From Collinsella aerofaciens (lineage in GTDB: Bacteria > Actinomycetota > Coriobacteriia > Coriobacteriales > Coriobacteriaceae): DNA of 64,000 nucleotides. Positions 34,731-43,868 of the stretch are shown in pieces (within the stretch, counting starts at the first letter, position 1; every line of letters begins with the position of its first letter). The notes beneath the pieces were generated by a model. That model was not told where the DNA came from and did not search any database. It was given only the letters and a program-made list of their open reading frames with translations. The position numbers and the translations under genes were made by a program. The stretch covers positions 1 to 64,000 of the forward strand of contig NZ_CABJFS010000010.1 of the NCBI RefSeq assembly GCF_902364945.1. Direction: 5' to 3'.

Positions 34731-36332
34731 CTACGACGCCAGCGTGGCGATGACGGCTTCGTCGCCGGCGTATATGAGGGTGTCGCCGTCGGGGATGATC
34801 GTCTGGCCTTCGCGCTTGAGCATCACCACGATAAACGGGTGCTTGCCCTGCGGCACGTCGCGCAGGCGCTGACCGGCCAGGCGACCGTGGGGCGTCACGG
34901 TGACCTCGCGCAGCGTAACCTCGGCACGCTCTTCGAACGTTGGGGCTGCCATCACCAGCAGATCGCCTTCCTGGATCACGGTGTCGCCATTGGGCAGTAC
35001 CGGATGCGCCCCGTCGCGCAGCACCAGGACCACGAGCATGTCCGTCGCGCTGCCAATATCGGCGAGCGAGCGACCGACAAACGGATGGCCCGCACTCACC
35101 TTGAGCTTTACAAACGACATGCCGTCCTCGTCGCGGTAGTCGTTAAAGGTGCGGCGTACGTCGCCGGCCGCATCGATCATATCGAGTTTCTTCGCCACCG
35201 CCGGCAGTAGCGAACCCTGCACCACAATGCTCGATACGGCAATCACAAACACCAGGTCAAACAGGTCGTGACCACCGGGAACGCCGGCTACCACGGCAAA
35301 GAGGCTAAAGACGACCGAAGCCGCGCCGCGCAAGCCCGCCCAGCTTACGAGTGCAACCTGGCGAGGGTTCGTCTTAAAGGGCACCAGCAGCAGACCGACG
35401 GCGATGGGGCGGCTCGCAAAGAGCATAAACGCCATGAGCGCCAGGCCCGGCAGCAGCATCTGCGGCAGGCGCGCGGGCGTGACGAGCAGGCCCAGCAAAA
35501 AGAAGATGGTCATCTCGGCCATCTCGGTGAGGGTGTCAAAAAAGTGCGCCATCTCGACCTTGCCGGTGATGTCGCTCGCGCCCAGCACAATGCCGGCCAG
35601 GTACACGGCCAAAAAGCCGTTGCCGCCCAGATAGCTCGGCAATGCGTAGGCGACGATCGCCACGGCGAACAAAAAGATGGTCTGCGCGCCCTCGGCCGTT
35701 GCGTGCGCTCGTTCAATCAGGCGGCCCGCCGCCCAGCCGATGGCAAGGCCCAGGCCCGCGCCCAGGATAATCTGCTTGGCCAGCAGTGCGGGAATGTTGA
35801 TGTCGCCGCCGGCTGCGAGTGTGGCGAGCACGGCGGTGAGCATGTAGGCGACGGGGTCGTTGGAGCCCGATTCGACCTCGAGCAGCGAGTCGGTGCCGCC
35901 CCTCAGCGAAAGGCTGTGCTCGCGCAGCACGCTAAAGACGACGGCCGCGTCGGTGGACGCCACGACCGATCCCAGCAGCAGGCCGCCGATCCAGTCGAAG
36001 CCCAGCACAAAGTGGGCGAACACGCCGGTGATGCCAGCAGTGATGACGACGCCGAGCGTGCTCAGCAATACCGCGGGCACGGCAACGGGTTTGGCACGGT
36101 CGATATTGGTGTTAAAGCCGCCGTAGAACATGATGAACAGCAACGCCGTGCTGCAGACGGTTTCGGTGAGCGCGTAGTCGCTAAATTCGATGTGCGCCGG
36201 CCCGTTGACGCCCAACAGCATGCCGAGCGCGATAAAGATGAGCAGGGTGGGGAAGGGGAGTTTTTTGCCGACGGGCTTGATGGTCAGGCACAGAATAATA
36301 ACGAGGCCGATAAAGAGAAGGATCTGGTTCAT
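34731..36332 (-). CDS. Cation/proton antiporter, NhaP2/CvrA type, with TrkA-C domains
   Basis: A 533-residue inner-membrane antiporter of the CPA1 group. About 12 hydrophobic helices fill residues 1-385, including the ion-site motif VESGSNDPVAYML and GLRGAASVVFSLFAV. The C-terminal 140 residues hold two RCK_C/TrkA-C-like modules (VKLKVSAGHPFVGRSLADIG and VTPHGRLAGQRLRDVP), each followed by a dinucleotide-sensing-type strand run ending GDLLVM and GDEAVI. NhaP2-type proteins exchange K+ or Na+ for H+. It is monocistronic, divergent from the following phosphoesterase gene. Confidence 0.88.
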   Translation of the reverse strand: MNQILLFIGLVIILCLTIKPVGKKLPFPTLLIFIALGMLLGVNGPAHIEFSDYALTETVCSTALLFIMFYGGFNTNIDRAKPVAVPAVLLSTLGVVITAGITGVFAHFVLGFDWIGGLLLGSVVASTDAAVVFSVLREHSLSLRGGTDSLLEVESGSNDPVAYMLTAVLATLAAGGDINIPALLAKQIILGAGLGLAIGWAAGRLIERAHATAEGAQTIFLFAVAIVAYALPSYLGGNGFLAVYLAGIVLGASDITGKVEMAHFFDTLTEMAEMTIFFLLGLLVTPARLPQMLLPGLALMAFMLFASRPIAVGLLLVPFKTNPRQVALVSWAGLRGAASVVFSLFAVVAGVPGGHDLFDLVFVIAVSSIVVQGSLLPAVAKKLDMIDAAGDVRRTFNDYRDEDGMSFVKLKVSAGHPFVGRSLADIGSATDMLVVLVLRDGAHPVLPNGDTVIQEGDLLVMAAPTFEERAEVTLREVTVTPHGRLAGQRLRDVPQGKHPFIVVMLKREGQTIIPDGDTLIYAGDEAVIATLAS

Positions 36333-36585
36333 GGATGGTGTCCGCTCCTGGGTGGTTGGCGTGGCACGGTCAGTTGTCTGCGGTTATTTGTACCCAAAGA
36401 TGGTGGGTTTATGGGGTTGGATTGCGGGCGTGCGCGATATCGTCATAGACGGCTGCCGTCTTTGCCTCTGCTTGGAAACCCTTTCCAGCTTTATTGCAAC
36501 GGAGTACAATGGGTAACGTTTAAGTTCAACTTGAAGTTTTAGTTGCGGCGCCGGGCTTCGGCCGCAATGCAAGGAGAGGCGTACC

Positions 36586-37425
36586 ATGGCGATCTATGTG
36601 ACATCTGATGCTCACGGGCACGTGCGTGCGCTTGACGAGGCCCTGTCTAAGATTTCGCTGGCGTCCGACGACACGCTGTACGTGCTGGGCGACATGATCG
36701 ATCGCGGGCCCGATCCGGTCGGCGTTATTAAGCTCGTGCGCTCGCTGCCCAACGCCCGCGTGCTCAAGGGCAATCACGAGCAGATCATGCTCGATGCCAT
36801 CATTGGCCAGGATCCGCTCGATGCCGAGACCTGGGATATCAACGGTGGCTGGACGACGCGCGAGCAGCTCAACGACATGGAATTTGACGCATACGAGGAG
36901 CTCGTGCGATGGATGGCCGCGCTGCCGCTCTACGCGGTGGCCGAGACCGAGGAGCGCCCGTATCTGCTGGTACATGCTGGAATCGAGATGAAGGCGGCGC
37001 GCGCGTTTTTGCTTGAGCATGGCGTCGATTGTGCCGATGGCGTTGGAGCGGTGGGTGCCGATCGCGAGCTGCTGCAGCAGATGCTCGCGGTGCAGTCGGC
37101 CGATGACCTGCTGTGGATTCGTCACGGCTATTGGGATGCGCCGACCGGGCTGCTTTCTGCCGAGGGCAAGGGTCCGGTCGTGGTGAGCGGTCACACGCCA
37201 ACGGTGTCGCTCGGGCGTTATTGCGAGGTCGGTGGTCTTGCGGGGCTCGATGAGGAGTCGGGCCGCGGGCAGATCGTGCGCCTGGGCGGCGAGGATGCCG
37301 CCGGTGTGCCCGATCGCATCGACATCGACTGCGCTGCCGCCACCGGCTCCGAGTTCGGTCGCGTGGGCATCCTGCGGCTCGATGATGGGGCGGAGTTCTA
37401 CGCGAATATTCGCCCCGGGGAATAA
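36586..37425 (+). CDS. Metallophosphoesterase, PrpE/serine-threonine phosphatase-like
   Basis: A 279-residue calcineurin-like phosphoesterase. Metal-site motifs appear in order: SDAHGH (residues 6-11), GDMIDRGPD, GNHEQ, and SGHTPTV near residue 205. The length and the Trp/Asp-rich middle match bacterial protein phosphatases that act on phospho-Ser/Thr or on dinucleoside polyphosphates. The ATG lies 6 bp after GGAGAGGCGTACC. It is alone, with no obvious partner kinase nearby. Confidence 0.85.
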   Translation: MAIYVTSDAHGHVRALDEALSKISLASDDTLYVLGDMIDRGPDPVGVIKLVRSLPNARVLKGNHEQIMLDAIIGQDPLDAETWDINGGWTTREQLNDMEFDAYEELVRWMAALPLYAVAETEERPYLLVHAGIEMKAARAFLLEHGVDCADGVGAVGADRELLQQMLAVQSADDLLWIRHGYWDAPTGLLSAEGKGPVVVSGHTPTVSLGRYCEVGGLAGLDEESGRGQIVRLGGEDAAGVPDRIDIDCAAATGSEFGRVGILRLDDGAEFYANIRPGE

Positions 37426-37621
37426 CTTTGTTCCGCCGTTCTACCGAACGGCGGCCACGTTGATGCTGCGCAGCCCCGAAGCACCCCCATCTTGTCGCTC
37501 AAACCGTCGTTCGCGTACGGAAGTACGCGTCGCTCCTCTTTCGCGCCAACCTGGGGCACTTTGAGACTGCTCGCTGTCGGTGCCAAAACATCGACGTTTC
37601 TTTTCTTCAAATTGATTCGAA

Positions 37622-39196
37622 TTAGACGCCGTACGGGTTGCGGTCGCGCTCGATGCGTTGGCGGATGTGGGCGTATTCGATAATCAGCAGCACCAGGAGT
37701 AGGGCCATGATGGCTAGGTAGCTCACCACGGCGCCCATCAGACCCAGCAGGTTGATCAGGATCACCGGCAGCACTACGCTTACGGCGAAGCAGATCAGGT
37801 AGATTTTGGTGACGTCGCCGGCATGGCGCAGCACCGTGATGATGGCGTAGAGAAAGTCGATGGCCGCGGTGACGCCGCCGGCGACAACCATCAGCAGTGC
37901 CAGCGTGCGGTAGCGCTCAAAATTGAGGCCGTACATGAAGCTCATGAGGGGAATACCGGGACCTGCCATAAATGCGGCGCACACGCTGGTGATGACCACG
38001 ATCAGTGCCATAACGGCAACAATAATCAGGTCAAAGCGACGACGCTTGCGAGGATTAGCCCAAATGCTCGACAAACGCAGAAGCTGCGGTTTATAGATAA
38101 ATCCAATGCTCAACAAAATAGCCTGCGCCGGAAAGAACAGGGCATTAAAGTACAGCTGATACTTGTAGGCCAGCGTGCCTTCCATCACGAACTTGGGCAT
38201 GCTCTCGATAAGGTTGAACAGGAACAGCGCGCCAAAAAGCGGGGCGCACTGGATAAACAGGTGACCGACCTCGCGCAGGCTCACGCGGCGCGATTTTTCG
38301 GTTTCGAGCAGGGCGAGCGGCGCGGTGACCAGAACGAGCGAGGCGATCGCGGTAACACCCATGGCCATGGCGGCGATGGGCATGCTGCGCGTGAGGAACA
38401 GTACCACGCTAAAGACCGCGATGACGCCGACGGATCGTAGCGTTTGGCTCATGCCGGCCAGGTAGAGTTTGTCGGCCTGCTGCAGGCGGCCCTCGTACAC
38501 GTCGGCAATGCCGTCGATCACCTTATACAGGTAGACGCCCAGGCCGATTGTGGCCATCTGCGCATCGTAGCCGCGGGCGCTGCTGTATACCAGGCCGCAT
38601 GCCAGCGCGAGCGCTCCGCAGATCCAGCGGTTGAGCTGGTAAGAGGCAAAGGACGTCTTTTCGTCGATGTCCGAGACCTGGAAATTGCGCACGCCGTAGT
38701 TGCACGCGATCATGATGAGCGTGCCGGTGACAAAGGCGATGGAGAATTTGCCAGCCTCCTCGGCGCCCACGAGCTGTGTGGACACGATGGTGAGCAGCGG
38801 AAACGCCATGCCCCATACGGCGGTGCCCAGGGTATTCCAAAGGTAGTCGCGACGGGTGGCGTGATCTTCGTACTCGGCTTCTTGCGTGGAGAAGCCGCCG
38901 CCGTAGACGGCTCCGAGCAGGCGGTTCCACCAGGCATTGACCATGCGGTGGATGGGGCCGGGCTGGCGATCGCGCTCGCGGCGACGGCGTGTGGCCTGGC
39001 TGCTGTCGGGACCGCCGGCGTTACGCTGGCTTAGCTCTTGGATTCGTGCGAGCTCCTCGGCGGTGTGCGATGCGGGGAACAGGCCGTTCTCGATGCGTCC
39101 GCCCTGCCCGTGCGCCCCGTCCGATACGGTGGGGTCGGCGACGCCATTGCGGCGGGCGATGGCGCGGCGAATGCTATCGATGGGCGTGATGCTCAA
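37622..39196 (-). CDS. MATE/Wzx-like polysaccharide flippase-type membrane protein
   Basis: A 524-residue membrane protein. The first 105 residues are cytosolic, charged and Arg-rich (residues 65-85), then about 12 to 14 hydrophobic helices follow, beginning TLGTAVWGMAFPLLTIVSTQLVG. The pattern is that of polysaccharide-export flippases. The start is taken as TTG at 39196, preceded by GAAAGGACTCCGCT; the frame is open upstream into a repeat region. It ends in a short basic tail (HIRQRIERDRN). No glycosyltransferases are near, so the substrate is unknown. Confidence 0.7.
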   Translation of the reverse strand: MSITPIDSIRRAIARRNGVADPTVSDGAHGQGGRIENGLFPASHTAEELARIQELSQRNAGGPDSSQATRRRRERDRQPGPIHRMVNAWWNRLLGAVYGGGFSTQEAEYEDHATRRDYLWNTLGTAVWGMAFPLLTIVSTQLVGAEEAGKFSIAFVTGTLIMIACNYGVRNFQVSDIDEKTSFASYQLNRWICGALALACGLVYSSARGYDAQMATIGLGVYLYKVIDGIADVYEGRLQQADKLYLAGMSQTLRSVGVIAVFSVVLFLTRSMPIAAMAMGVTAIASLVLVTAPLALLETEKSRRVSLREVGHLFIQCAPLFGALFLFNLIESMPKFVMEGTLAYKYQLYFNALFFPAQAILLSIGFIYKPQLLRLSSIWANPRKRRRFDLIIVAVMALIVVITSVCAAFMAGPGIPLMSFMYGLNFERYRTLALLMVVAGGVTAAIDFLYAIITVLRHAGDVTKIYLICFAVSVVLPVILINLLGLMGAVVSYLAIMALLLVLLIIEYAHIRQRIERDRNPYGV

Positions 39197-39296
39197 AGCG
39201 GAGTCCTTTCTATTGCTGCGCTCTAGTATAGACGCGACGGTGTTCGTTCGTGTTTTTGAACAGGTTGTTCGATAATTTCGGCGGCGCCATTCAGTA

Positions 39297-39440
39297 GCCG
39301 GCACTCGGGGACGTTCCTTATGTGCCGGCACTTTAGGAACGTCCCCGAGTGCCGGCATCCGGGGACGCTCCTTGGTTGTTGCCTGTTCAAGAGTGTCCCC
39401 AACGATTAGTCGTTTAAAAACGTCCCCAATGACTAGGCCG
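39297..39440. repeat. Perfect 22 bp inverted repeat plus GTCCCC repeat block
   Basis: GCCGGCACTCGGGGACGTTC (39297 on) and its exact reverse complement at 39335-39356 form a 22 bp hairpin around a TATGTGCCGGCACTTT loop. Behind it stand GGGGACGCTCCTT and two copies of GTCCCCAA-type words separated by CGTTTAAAAA; the latter recur at 58808-58860. This fills the gap 39197-39575, which holds no other gene besides the pckA promoter region. Confidence 0.75.
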
Positions 39441-39575
39441 CTTGCCTGCGATTTTTGACCGTTGGGCGGGCTTGCCGCCCTTGCCGCAAAAACGTTTTTG
39501 CATATCGGGTACAACGGGCTTTACGTGAGTAAAGTGCGCGTCGTGTCCTCGTGTCGCGTTTTTAAAGGAGGCCCC

Positions 39576-41246
39576 ATGCCTGGTGTTACCCCTGCAGATG
39601 TTTTGTCCAACTTTGGTATTACGCTGGTCGAAGATCCCGCCGAGAATCAGCCCCGTCTGCTGGTCGATCTACCCGCCGCGGAGCTCATCGAGCACGCTAT
39701 CCGCCGCGAAGAAGGCCGCATGGCATCCAACGGCGCGCTGGTGATCGAGACGGGGGAGCGCACTGGTCGTTCCCCCAATGACCGCTTTATCGTTGACACG
39801 CCCGACGTGCACGACAAGATCGCCTGGGGCGCCGTCAACCGACCGCTTTCGATCGAGAGCTACGAGACCATCAAGGCCGGCATCGTCGACTACCTCAACG
39901 AGCGCGACGTGTTCGTCACCCGCGGCATGGCCGGCGCCGACCGCAACCACACGCGCCGACTGCTCGTCGCCTGCGAGCGCGCCAGCCAGGCACTCTTCAT
40001 TAAGCAGATGCTCGCCCGCCCGCTTGCCCGCGAAATCGCGCGCACCGGCGAGCCGGACTTCTGTGTGCTCGCCGCGCCGGGCTACCAGTGCGATCCCGCC
40101 ATCAAGGGCCTCAACTCCAGCGCCGCCGTGGTCATCAACTTCCAGGAGCGCGTGATTTTGGTCGCGGGTACCGGCTACTCCGGCGAGATCAAAAAGTCCA
40201 TCTTCAGCGTCATGAATTACCTGCTGCCCGTCGAGGACGACGTGCTGCCCATGCATTGCTCGGCCAGTATGGATCCCGTCACGCACGAGACCGCGGTGTT
40301 CTTTGGCCTGTCGGGCACCGGCAAGACCACGCTTTCGGCCAACCCCACGCGGCTGCTGATCGGCGACGACGAGCACGGTTGGTCCGACATGGGCATCTTC
40401 AACATCGAGGGTGGCTGCTACGCCAAATGCGAGGGCCTGGACGCGTTCCACGAGCCTGAGATCTTCAACGCCGTCCGCTTTGGCGCGATCTGCGAAAACG
40501 TGGTGCTCGACGAGAGCCGCAAGCCCAACTACGATGACGTCTCGGTCACGCACAACACGCGCGTGGCCTACCCTGTGGAGCACATTCCCAACGCGTGGAC
40601 CAAGGGCATGGGCACCACTCCGAGCGTCGTGCTGTTTTTGACCTGCGACGCCTTTGGCGTGCTGCCGCCCATCTCGCGCCTGACGGCCGACGCCGCCATG
40701 TATCACTTTGTGACGGGCTTTACGGCCAAGATCCCCGGCACCGAGGTCGGCGTCACCGAGCCCACGCCCACGTTCTCTTCGCTGTTTGGCGAGCCGTTTA
40801 TGCCGCTCGACCCCATGGTCTATGCCAAGATGCTCGGTGAGCGCATCGCCGACGGCCGCACGCGTGTGTACCTGGTCAACACCGGCTGGATTGGCGGCGG
40901 CTACGGCGTGGGCCATCGCATCGAGCTTGCCTACACGCGCGCCCTGGTGGCCCGCGCCCTCGACGGTACCATCGAGGACAGCGAATTCGTGCATGACGAT
41001 ATCTTTAACGTTGACATTCCCACCACGTGCCACGGCGTGCCCGACGGCATCCTGGTGCCGCGCCAGTACTGGCAGAGCACCGCGCGCTACGACGAGGCGG
41101 CGCACAACTTGGCCGTGATGTTCGAGGAGAACTTCGAGAAGAAGTACTCGCACCTGCCCGAGTCCGTGAAGGCCGCCGGTCCGCACGCTCAGGTGCACGC
41201 CGACGCCCGTCATCGCGGCCGCGGCCTGCTGGGACTCCGACACTAG
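39576..41246 (+). CDS. pckA: Phosphoenolpyruvate carboxykinase (ATP)
   Basis: A 556-residue cytosolic enzyme interconverting oxaloacetate with PEP and CO2 using ATP. Conserved blocks are GERTGRSPNDRFIVD, KKSIFSVMNYLLP, the P-loop GLSGTGKTTLSA (about residue 244), and FNIEGGCYAK. Anaerobic gut bacteria run the reaction either way. The ATG at 39576 follows AAAGGAGGCCCC; the frame is open upstream. The tail beyond AAGPHAQV is a few residues longer than usual and basic. A palindrome follows 20 bp after the stop. Confidence 0.94.
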   Translation: MPGVTPADVLSNFGITLVEDPAENQPRLLVDLPAAELIEHAIRREEGRMASNGALVIETGERTGRSPNDRFIVDTPDVHDKIAWGAVNRPLSIESYETIKAGIVDYLNERDVFVTRGMAGADRNHTRRLLVACERASQALFIKQMLARPLAREIARTGEPDFCVLAAPGYQCDPAIKGLNSSAAVVINFQERVILVAGTGYSGEIKKSIFSVMNYLLPVEDDVLPMHCSASMDPVTHETAVFFGLSGTGKTTLSANPTRLLIGDDEHGWSDMGIFNIEGGCYAKCEGLDAFHEPEIFNAVRFGAICENVVLDESRKPNYDDVSVTHNTRVAYPVEHIPNAWTKGMGTTPSVVLFLTCDAFGVLPPISRLTADAAMYHFVTGFTAKIPGTEVGVTEPTPTFSSLFGEPFMPLDPMVYAKMLGERIADGRTRVYLVNTGWIGGGYGVGHRIELAYTRALVARALDGTIEDSEFVHDDIFNVDIPTTCHGVPDGILVPRQYWQSTARYDEAAHNLAVMFEENFEKKYSHLPESVKAAGPHAQVHADARHRGRGLLGLRH

Positions 41247-41265
41247 CGTCGCCGCGAGTCCATAT

Positions 41266-41298
41266 CCGCCACAAAGGGGACAGGCACCTTTGTGGCGG
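41266..41298. repeat. REP-like palindrome copy 2 (inverse orientation)
   Basis: CCGCCACAAAGG and CCTTTGTGGCGG are arms around GGACAGGCA. It differs from the common form by compensatory A-to-G changes in both arms, which keeps the hairpin. It lies 20 bp beyond the pckA stop. Confidence 0.9.
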
Positions 41299-41300
41299 TT

Positions 41301-41430
41301 TTGCTTGGGCGAATGACTCGGGTTACAATACGCCTGACATATCGCCCCCTTCTCCGGATGGGGGCAGCGTAAGCGCTCTTGTGGCGGCACCGTAGGACTT
41401 TGAAGGTGGCCGTCGTAAGGGCGCTTTTTG
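41301..41430 (+). ncRNA. Promoter and structured 5' leader with terminator-like stem before the B3/B4-domain gene
   Basis: TTGCTT at 41301-41306 and TACAAT at 41324-41329 are spaced by 17 bp, a good sigma-70-type promoter. The transcript would fold GCCCCC (41344) with GGGGGC (41360). It would then form a longer stem of AAGCGCTCTT (41371) with AAGGGCGCTT (41417), with inner GTGGCGGCACC/GGTGGCCGTC pairing, ending in TTTTTGTTT. That is an attenuator-like terminator within the leader, about 45 bp before the next start. No known riboswitch class was recognised. Confidence 0.5.
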
Positions 41431-41473
41431 TTTAGGCACCCGGGCTCGGGCGCATGCTATGAAGGGAGAGCAC

Positions 41474-42193
41474 ATGAAGAGTTTCGTTGCCGAGGATTCG
41501 TTTTGGGAGCTATTTCCGCAGGCGGCTGTCGGTGTTGTGGTCGTAAAGGGCATGAAGCCCGCGGCTCAGATTCCTCAAGAGGACGTTGATGCGATTGCCG
41601 CGTTGCTCGACCGCGCCAATATCGATGCGGAGCGTCACCTGACGAGTGATACCATCAGCGAGAATGCGCCGGTTAAGGCATGGCGCGAGGCATATCGCCT
41701 ATTCAAGACCAAGAAGGGCGCGCGTTGCTCAATTGAGAACCTGCTCAAGCGCGTGCTCAAAGGAAAGCCGGTGGGCCACATTACGCCCGCGGTGGACATC
41801 TACAACACGGTGTCGCTGTCCTACGCGCTGCCCGTAGGCGGCGAGGATTTGCACGCGATTGAGGGAGACCTTTGCCTGAAGGTGACCGACGGTGGCGATT
41901 CATTTCTGCCGCTTGGCGAGGAGACAGATGACCCGACGCTGCCCGGCGAGCTCGCCTACATCGATGATGCGGGCGCCGTATGCCGCTGCTGGAACTGGCG
42001 CGATGGCGTTCGAACGGCGTTGTCCGATGATTCGGCCGATGCTTTCCTGGCGATTGAGTGCGTGGAGCCCGAGCGGATGGGGGATTGCCAGGCCGCGATC
42101 GATCGCTTAGCCGAGCTGCTCGAGCGCTATCTGGGAGCGACGGTTGTCGTTAAAACGCTTGTGACCCGCGACAATCCTTGCGTGGGGCTGTAG
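41474..42193 (+). CDS. B3/B4 tRNA-binding domain-containing protein
   Basis: A 239-residue cytosolic protein resembling the editing B3/B4 domain of phenylalanyl-tRNA synthetase beta. It shows SENAPVKAWREAYRLFKTKK, GHITPAVDIYNTVSL, LPVGGEDLHAIEGDLCLKV and VCRCWNWRDGVRTALS, all family blocks. Stand-alone B3/B4 proteins may hydrolyse misacylated tRNA or bind nucleotides; the role is unproved. The ATG at 41474 follows GAAGGGAGAGCAC. The leader described above could regulate it by attenuation. Confidence 0.85.
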   Translation: MKSFVAEDSFWELFPQAAVGVVVVKGMKPAAQIPQEDVDAIAALLDRANIDAERHLTSDTISENAPVKAWREAYRLFKTKKGARCSIENLLKRVLKGKPVGHITPAVDIYNTVSLSYALPVGGEDLHAIEGDLCLKVTDGGDSFLPLGEETDDPTLPGELAYIDDAGAVCRCWNWRDGVRTALSDDSADAFLAIECVEPERMGDCQAAIDRLAELLERYLGATVVVKTLVTRDNPCVGL

Positions 42194-42222
42194 CGAAGTC
42201 TGCGGATCAAACTCGATGCCCC

Positions 42223-42261
42223 AAACCACCACAAAGGTGCCTGTCCCCTTTGTGGTGGTTT
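42223..42261. repeat. REP-like palindrome copy 3
   Basis: AAACCACCACAAAGG and CCTTTGTGGTGGTTT pair around TGCCTGTCC. It lies 30 bp after the stop of the B3/B4-domain gene. Confidence 0.9.
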
Positions 42262-42365
42262 TTATGTTGATGGGTTAACAAATGGGATATTTGGGTACGG
42301 GTGTTGCCTTGTGCGGCTAAGATGTTTACCCGTTAGCATCATGTAAGCGAAAGGCGGTCGTCACC

Positions 42366-42815
42366 ATGCAGCAGAACGACGAGACACGTTTTGAGGACTT
42401 TGTCGGACTGATCAGCGGCCTCTACAAGGAGATTCAGCGTATCAAGACGTCCGAAGGCGCAAGGCTGGGCCTCAAGGGCTCCGACGTTATGTGCCTGTAC
42501 TATCTTGAGCGCAGCAAGGACGGCCTGACTGGCGCCGACCTCGCCCGCATGGCCGGCGTTACCCGTGCCGCCGTTTCGCGCACACTGGCACATCTGGAGG
42601 AGGGCGGCTACGTCGAGGTTGACGACTCGGGTGATGCGGCCGTCAAGTATCGTGCTCCGGTGCGCCTGACTGCCCTGGGCGGCGAGAGCATGAGCGAGGC
42701 CGATCGCATCATTCGCGAGGTGCTCGATACCACCGGCAAGGCCATGGGCGTGGAGCAGCGCGAGCAGATGTATGCATCGCTGCGCACGATCCTCAACACC
42801 CTGCGCGAGATCTAG
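42366..42815 (+). CDS. MarR-family transcriptional regulator
   Basis: A 149-residue winged-helix dimeric regulator. The DNA-reading helix is MAGVTRAAVSRTLAHLEEGGYV at about residues 62-83, the wing follows in DDSGDAAVKYRAPVRLT, and the terminal helices form the dimer interface. MarR proteins repress genes and release upon binding small phenolic or lipid ligands; the ligand is unknown. The ATG follows GAAAGGCGGTCGTCACC. It precedes a DegV-like fatty-acid-binding gene by 119 bp on the same strand, which may be its target. Confidence 0.88.
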   Translation: MQQNDETRFEDFVGLISGLYKEIQRIKTSEGARLGLKGSDVMCLYYLERSKDGLTGADLARMAGVTRAAVSRTLAHLEEGGYVEVDDSGDAAVKYRAPVRLTALGGESMSEADRIIREVLDTTGKAMGVEQREQMYASLRTILNTLREI

Positions 42816-42934
42816 AGCCGCGCTGGCGCTAGCTTTCAGCCAAGAACTGCATCGTCCCGTTTGAGCGCGTACGCCGTGCCGGGACATTGCTGTCAAAATT
42901 CCCTGCGCGAGACCTGCGCAAGAAAGGATTCGTT

Positions 42935-43789
42935 ATGTCCGTCCGCATTATTACCGATTCCGCAAGCGATATGTCGCCGGCGGAGCACCCCGCTCTGCGT
43001 GTTCTGCCGCTGTCCGTCACCTTTGGCACCGATGTGTATATGGATGGCGTCGACATCGATCACCAGCGCTTTTACGAGATGCTTGTGGAGCGCGATGAGC
43101 TGCCCAAGACCGGTCAGGTCAACCCGTACGCCTTTTCGCAGGCGATTGCCGAAGCGCGTGAGGCCGGCGATGAGGCCGTGATTATTACCGTGGGAGCCAA
43201 GCTCTCGGGCACCAACCAGAGTGCTCGTACGGCACTTGCCGAGGCGCCGGGCGGCGACATGTTCGTCGTGGACAGCAATAACGTGACCTTGGGCGAGCGC
43301 GTGCTGGTCGAGTATGCGCTGCGCCTGGTGGACGAGGGCCAGGGCGCGGCTCAGGTTGCGGCGGCTGTCGAGGCCGTGCGCGACCGCGTGGTCGTCATCG
43401 GCCTGCTCGAGACGTTGGAGTACCTGGTGCGCGGCGGTCGCCTGTCTGCTGCGGCCGGTGCCGTGGGTACGCTGCTCAACGTAAAGCCCGTGGTGGCTGC
43501 CGAGGACGGTCTGATCGTGCAGCTGGGCAAGGCGCGCGGTTCCAAGAACGGACGTAACCTGCTCAACCAGAAGGTCGAAAAGGCGGGCGGCATCGACTTT
43601 TCCATGCCGCTGGCGCTCGGCTATACGGGCCTTTCGGATGCGGTGCTCAAGAAGTATATCGAGGACAGCGCGGCACTGTGGGCTGGCCACACCGAGGGCG
43701 AACTGCCCGTTCACACCATCGGCGCCACCATCGGCACCCATGTAGGCCCCGGCGCCGTAGCCGTAGCCTTCTTCCAGCCCGTTAACTAG
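42935..43789 (+). CDS. DegV-family fatty-acid-binding protein
   Basis: A 284-residue protein of the DegV/FakB family, which holds a fatty acid for phosphorylation by FakA in Firmicutes. Diagnostic segments are ITDSASDMSP (residues 5-14), TVGAKLSGTNQSARTA, GLLETLEYLVRGGRLS and GATIGTHVGPGAVAVAF. The length is normal. The ATG at 42935 follows GAAAGGATTCGTT; an upstream ATG at 42887 lacks a ribosome site. No kinase FakA is nearby. It is probably co-regulated with the MarR gene. Confidence 0.9.
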   Translation: MSVRIITDSASDMSPAEHPALRVLPLSVTFGTDVYMDGVDIDHQRFYEMLVERDELPKTGQVNPYAFSQAIAEAREAGDEAVIITVGAKLSGTNQSARTALAEAPGGDMFVVDSNNVTLGERVLVEYALRLVDEGQGAAQVAAAVEAVRDRVVVIGLLETLEYLVRGGRLSAAAGAVGTLLNVKPVVAAEDGLIVQLGKARGSKNGRNLLNQKVEKAGGIDFSMPLALGYTGLSDAVLKKYIEDSAALWAGHTEGELPVHTIGATIGTHVGPGAVAVAFFQPVN

Positions 43790-43800
43790 CCCACCTGCCA

Positions 43801-43839
43801 AAACCACCACAAAGGGGACGGGCACCTTTGTGGTGGTTT
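43801..43839. repeat. REP-like palindrome copy 4 (inverse orientation)
   Basis: AAACCACCACAAAGG and CCTTTGTGGTGGTTT pair around GGACGGGCA, with one loop change (A to G) from the other copies. It starts 12 bp after the DegV stop. Confidence 0.9.
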
Positions 43840-43868
43840 ATGCTATTCCGGGTGGAAGGGAGCGAGCA

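Noticed and set aside
39669..41390. 573-codon minus-strand frame opposite pckA
   Set aside because: It is a GC-bias artefact; pckA is unmistakable on the plus strand.
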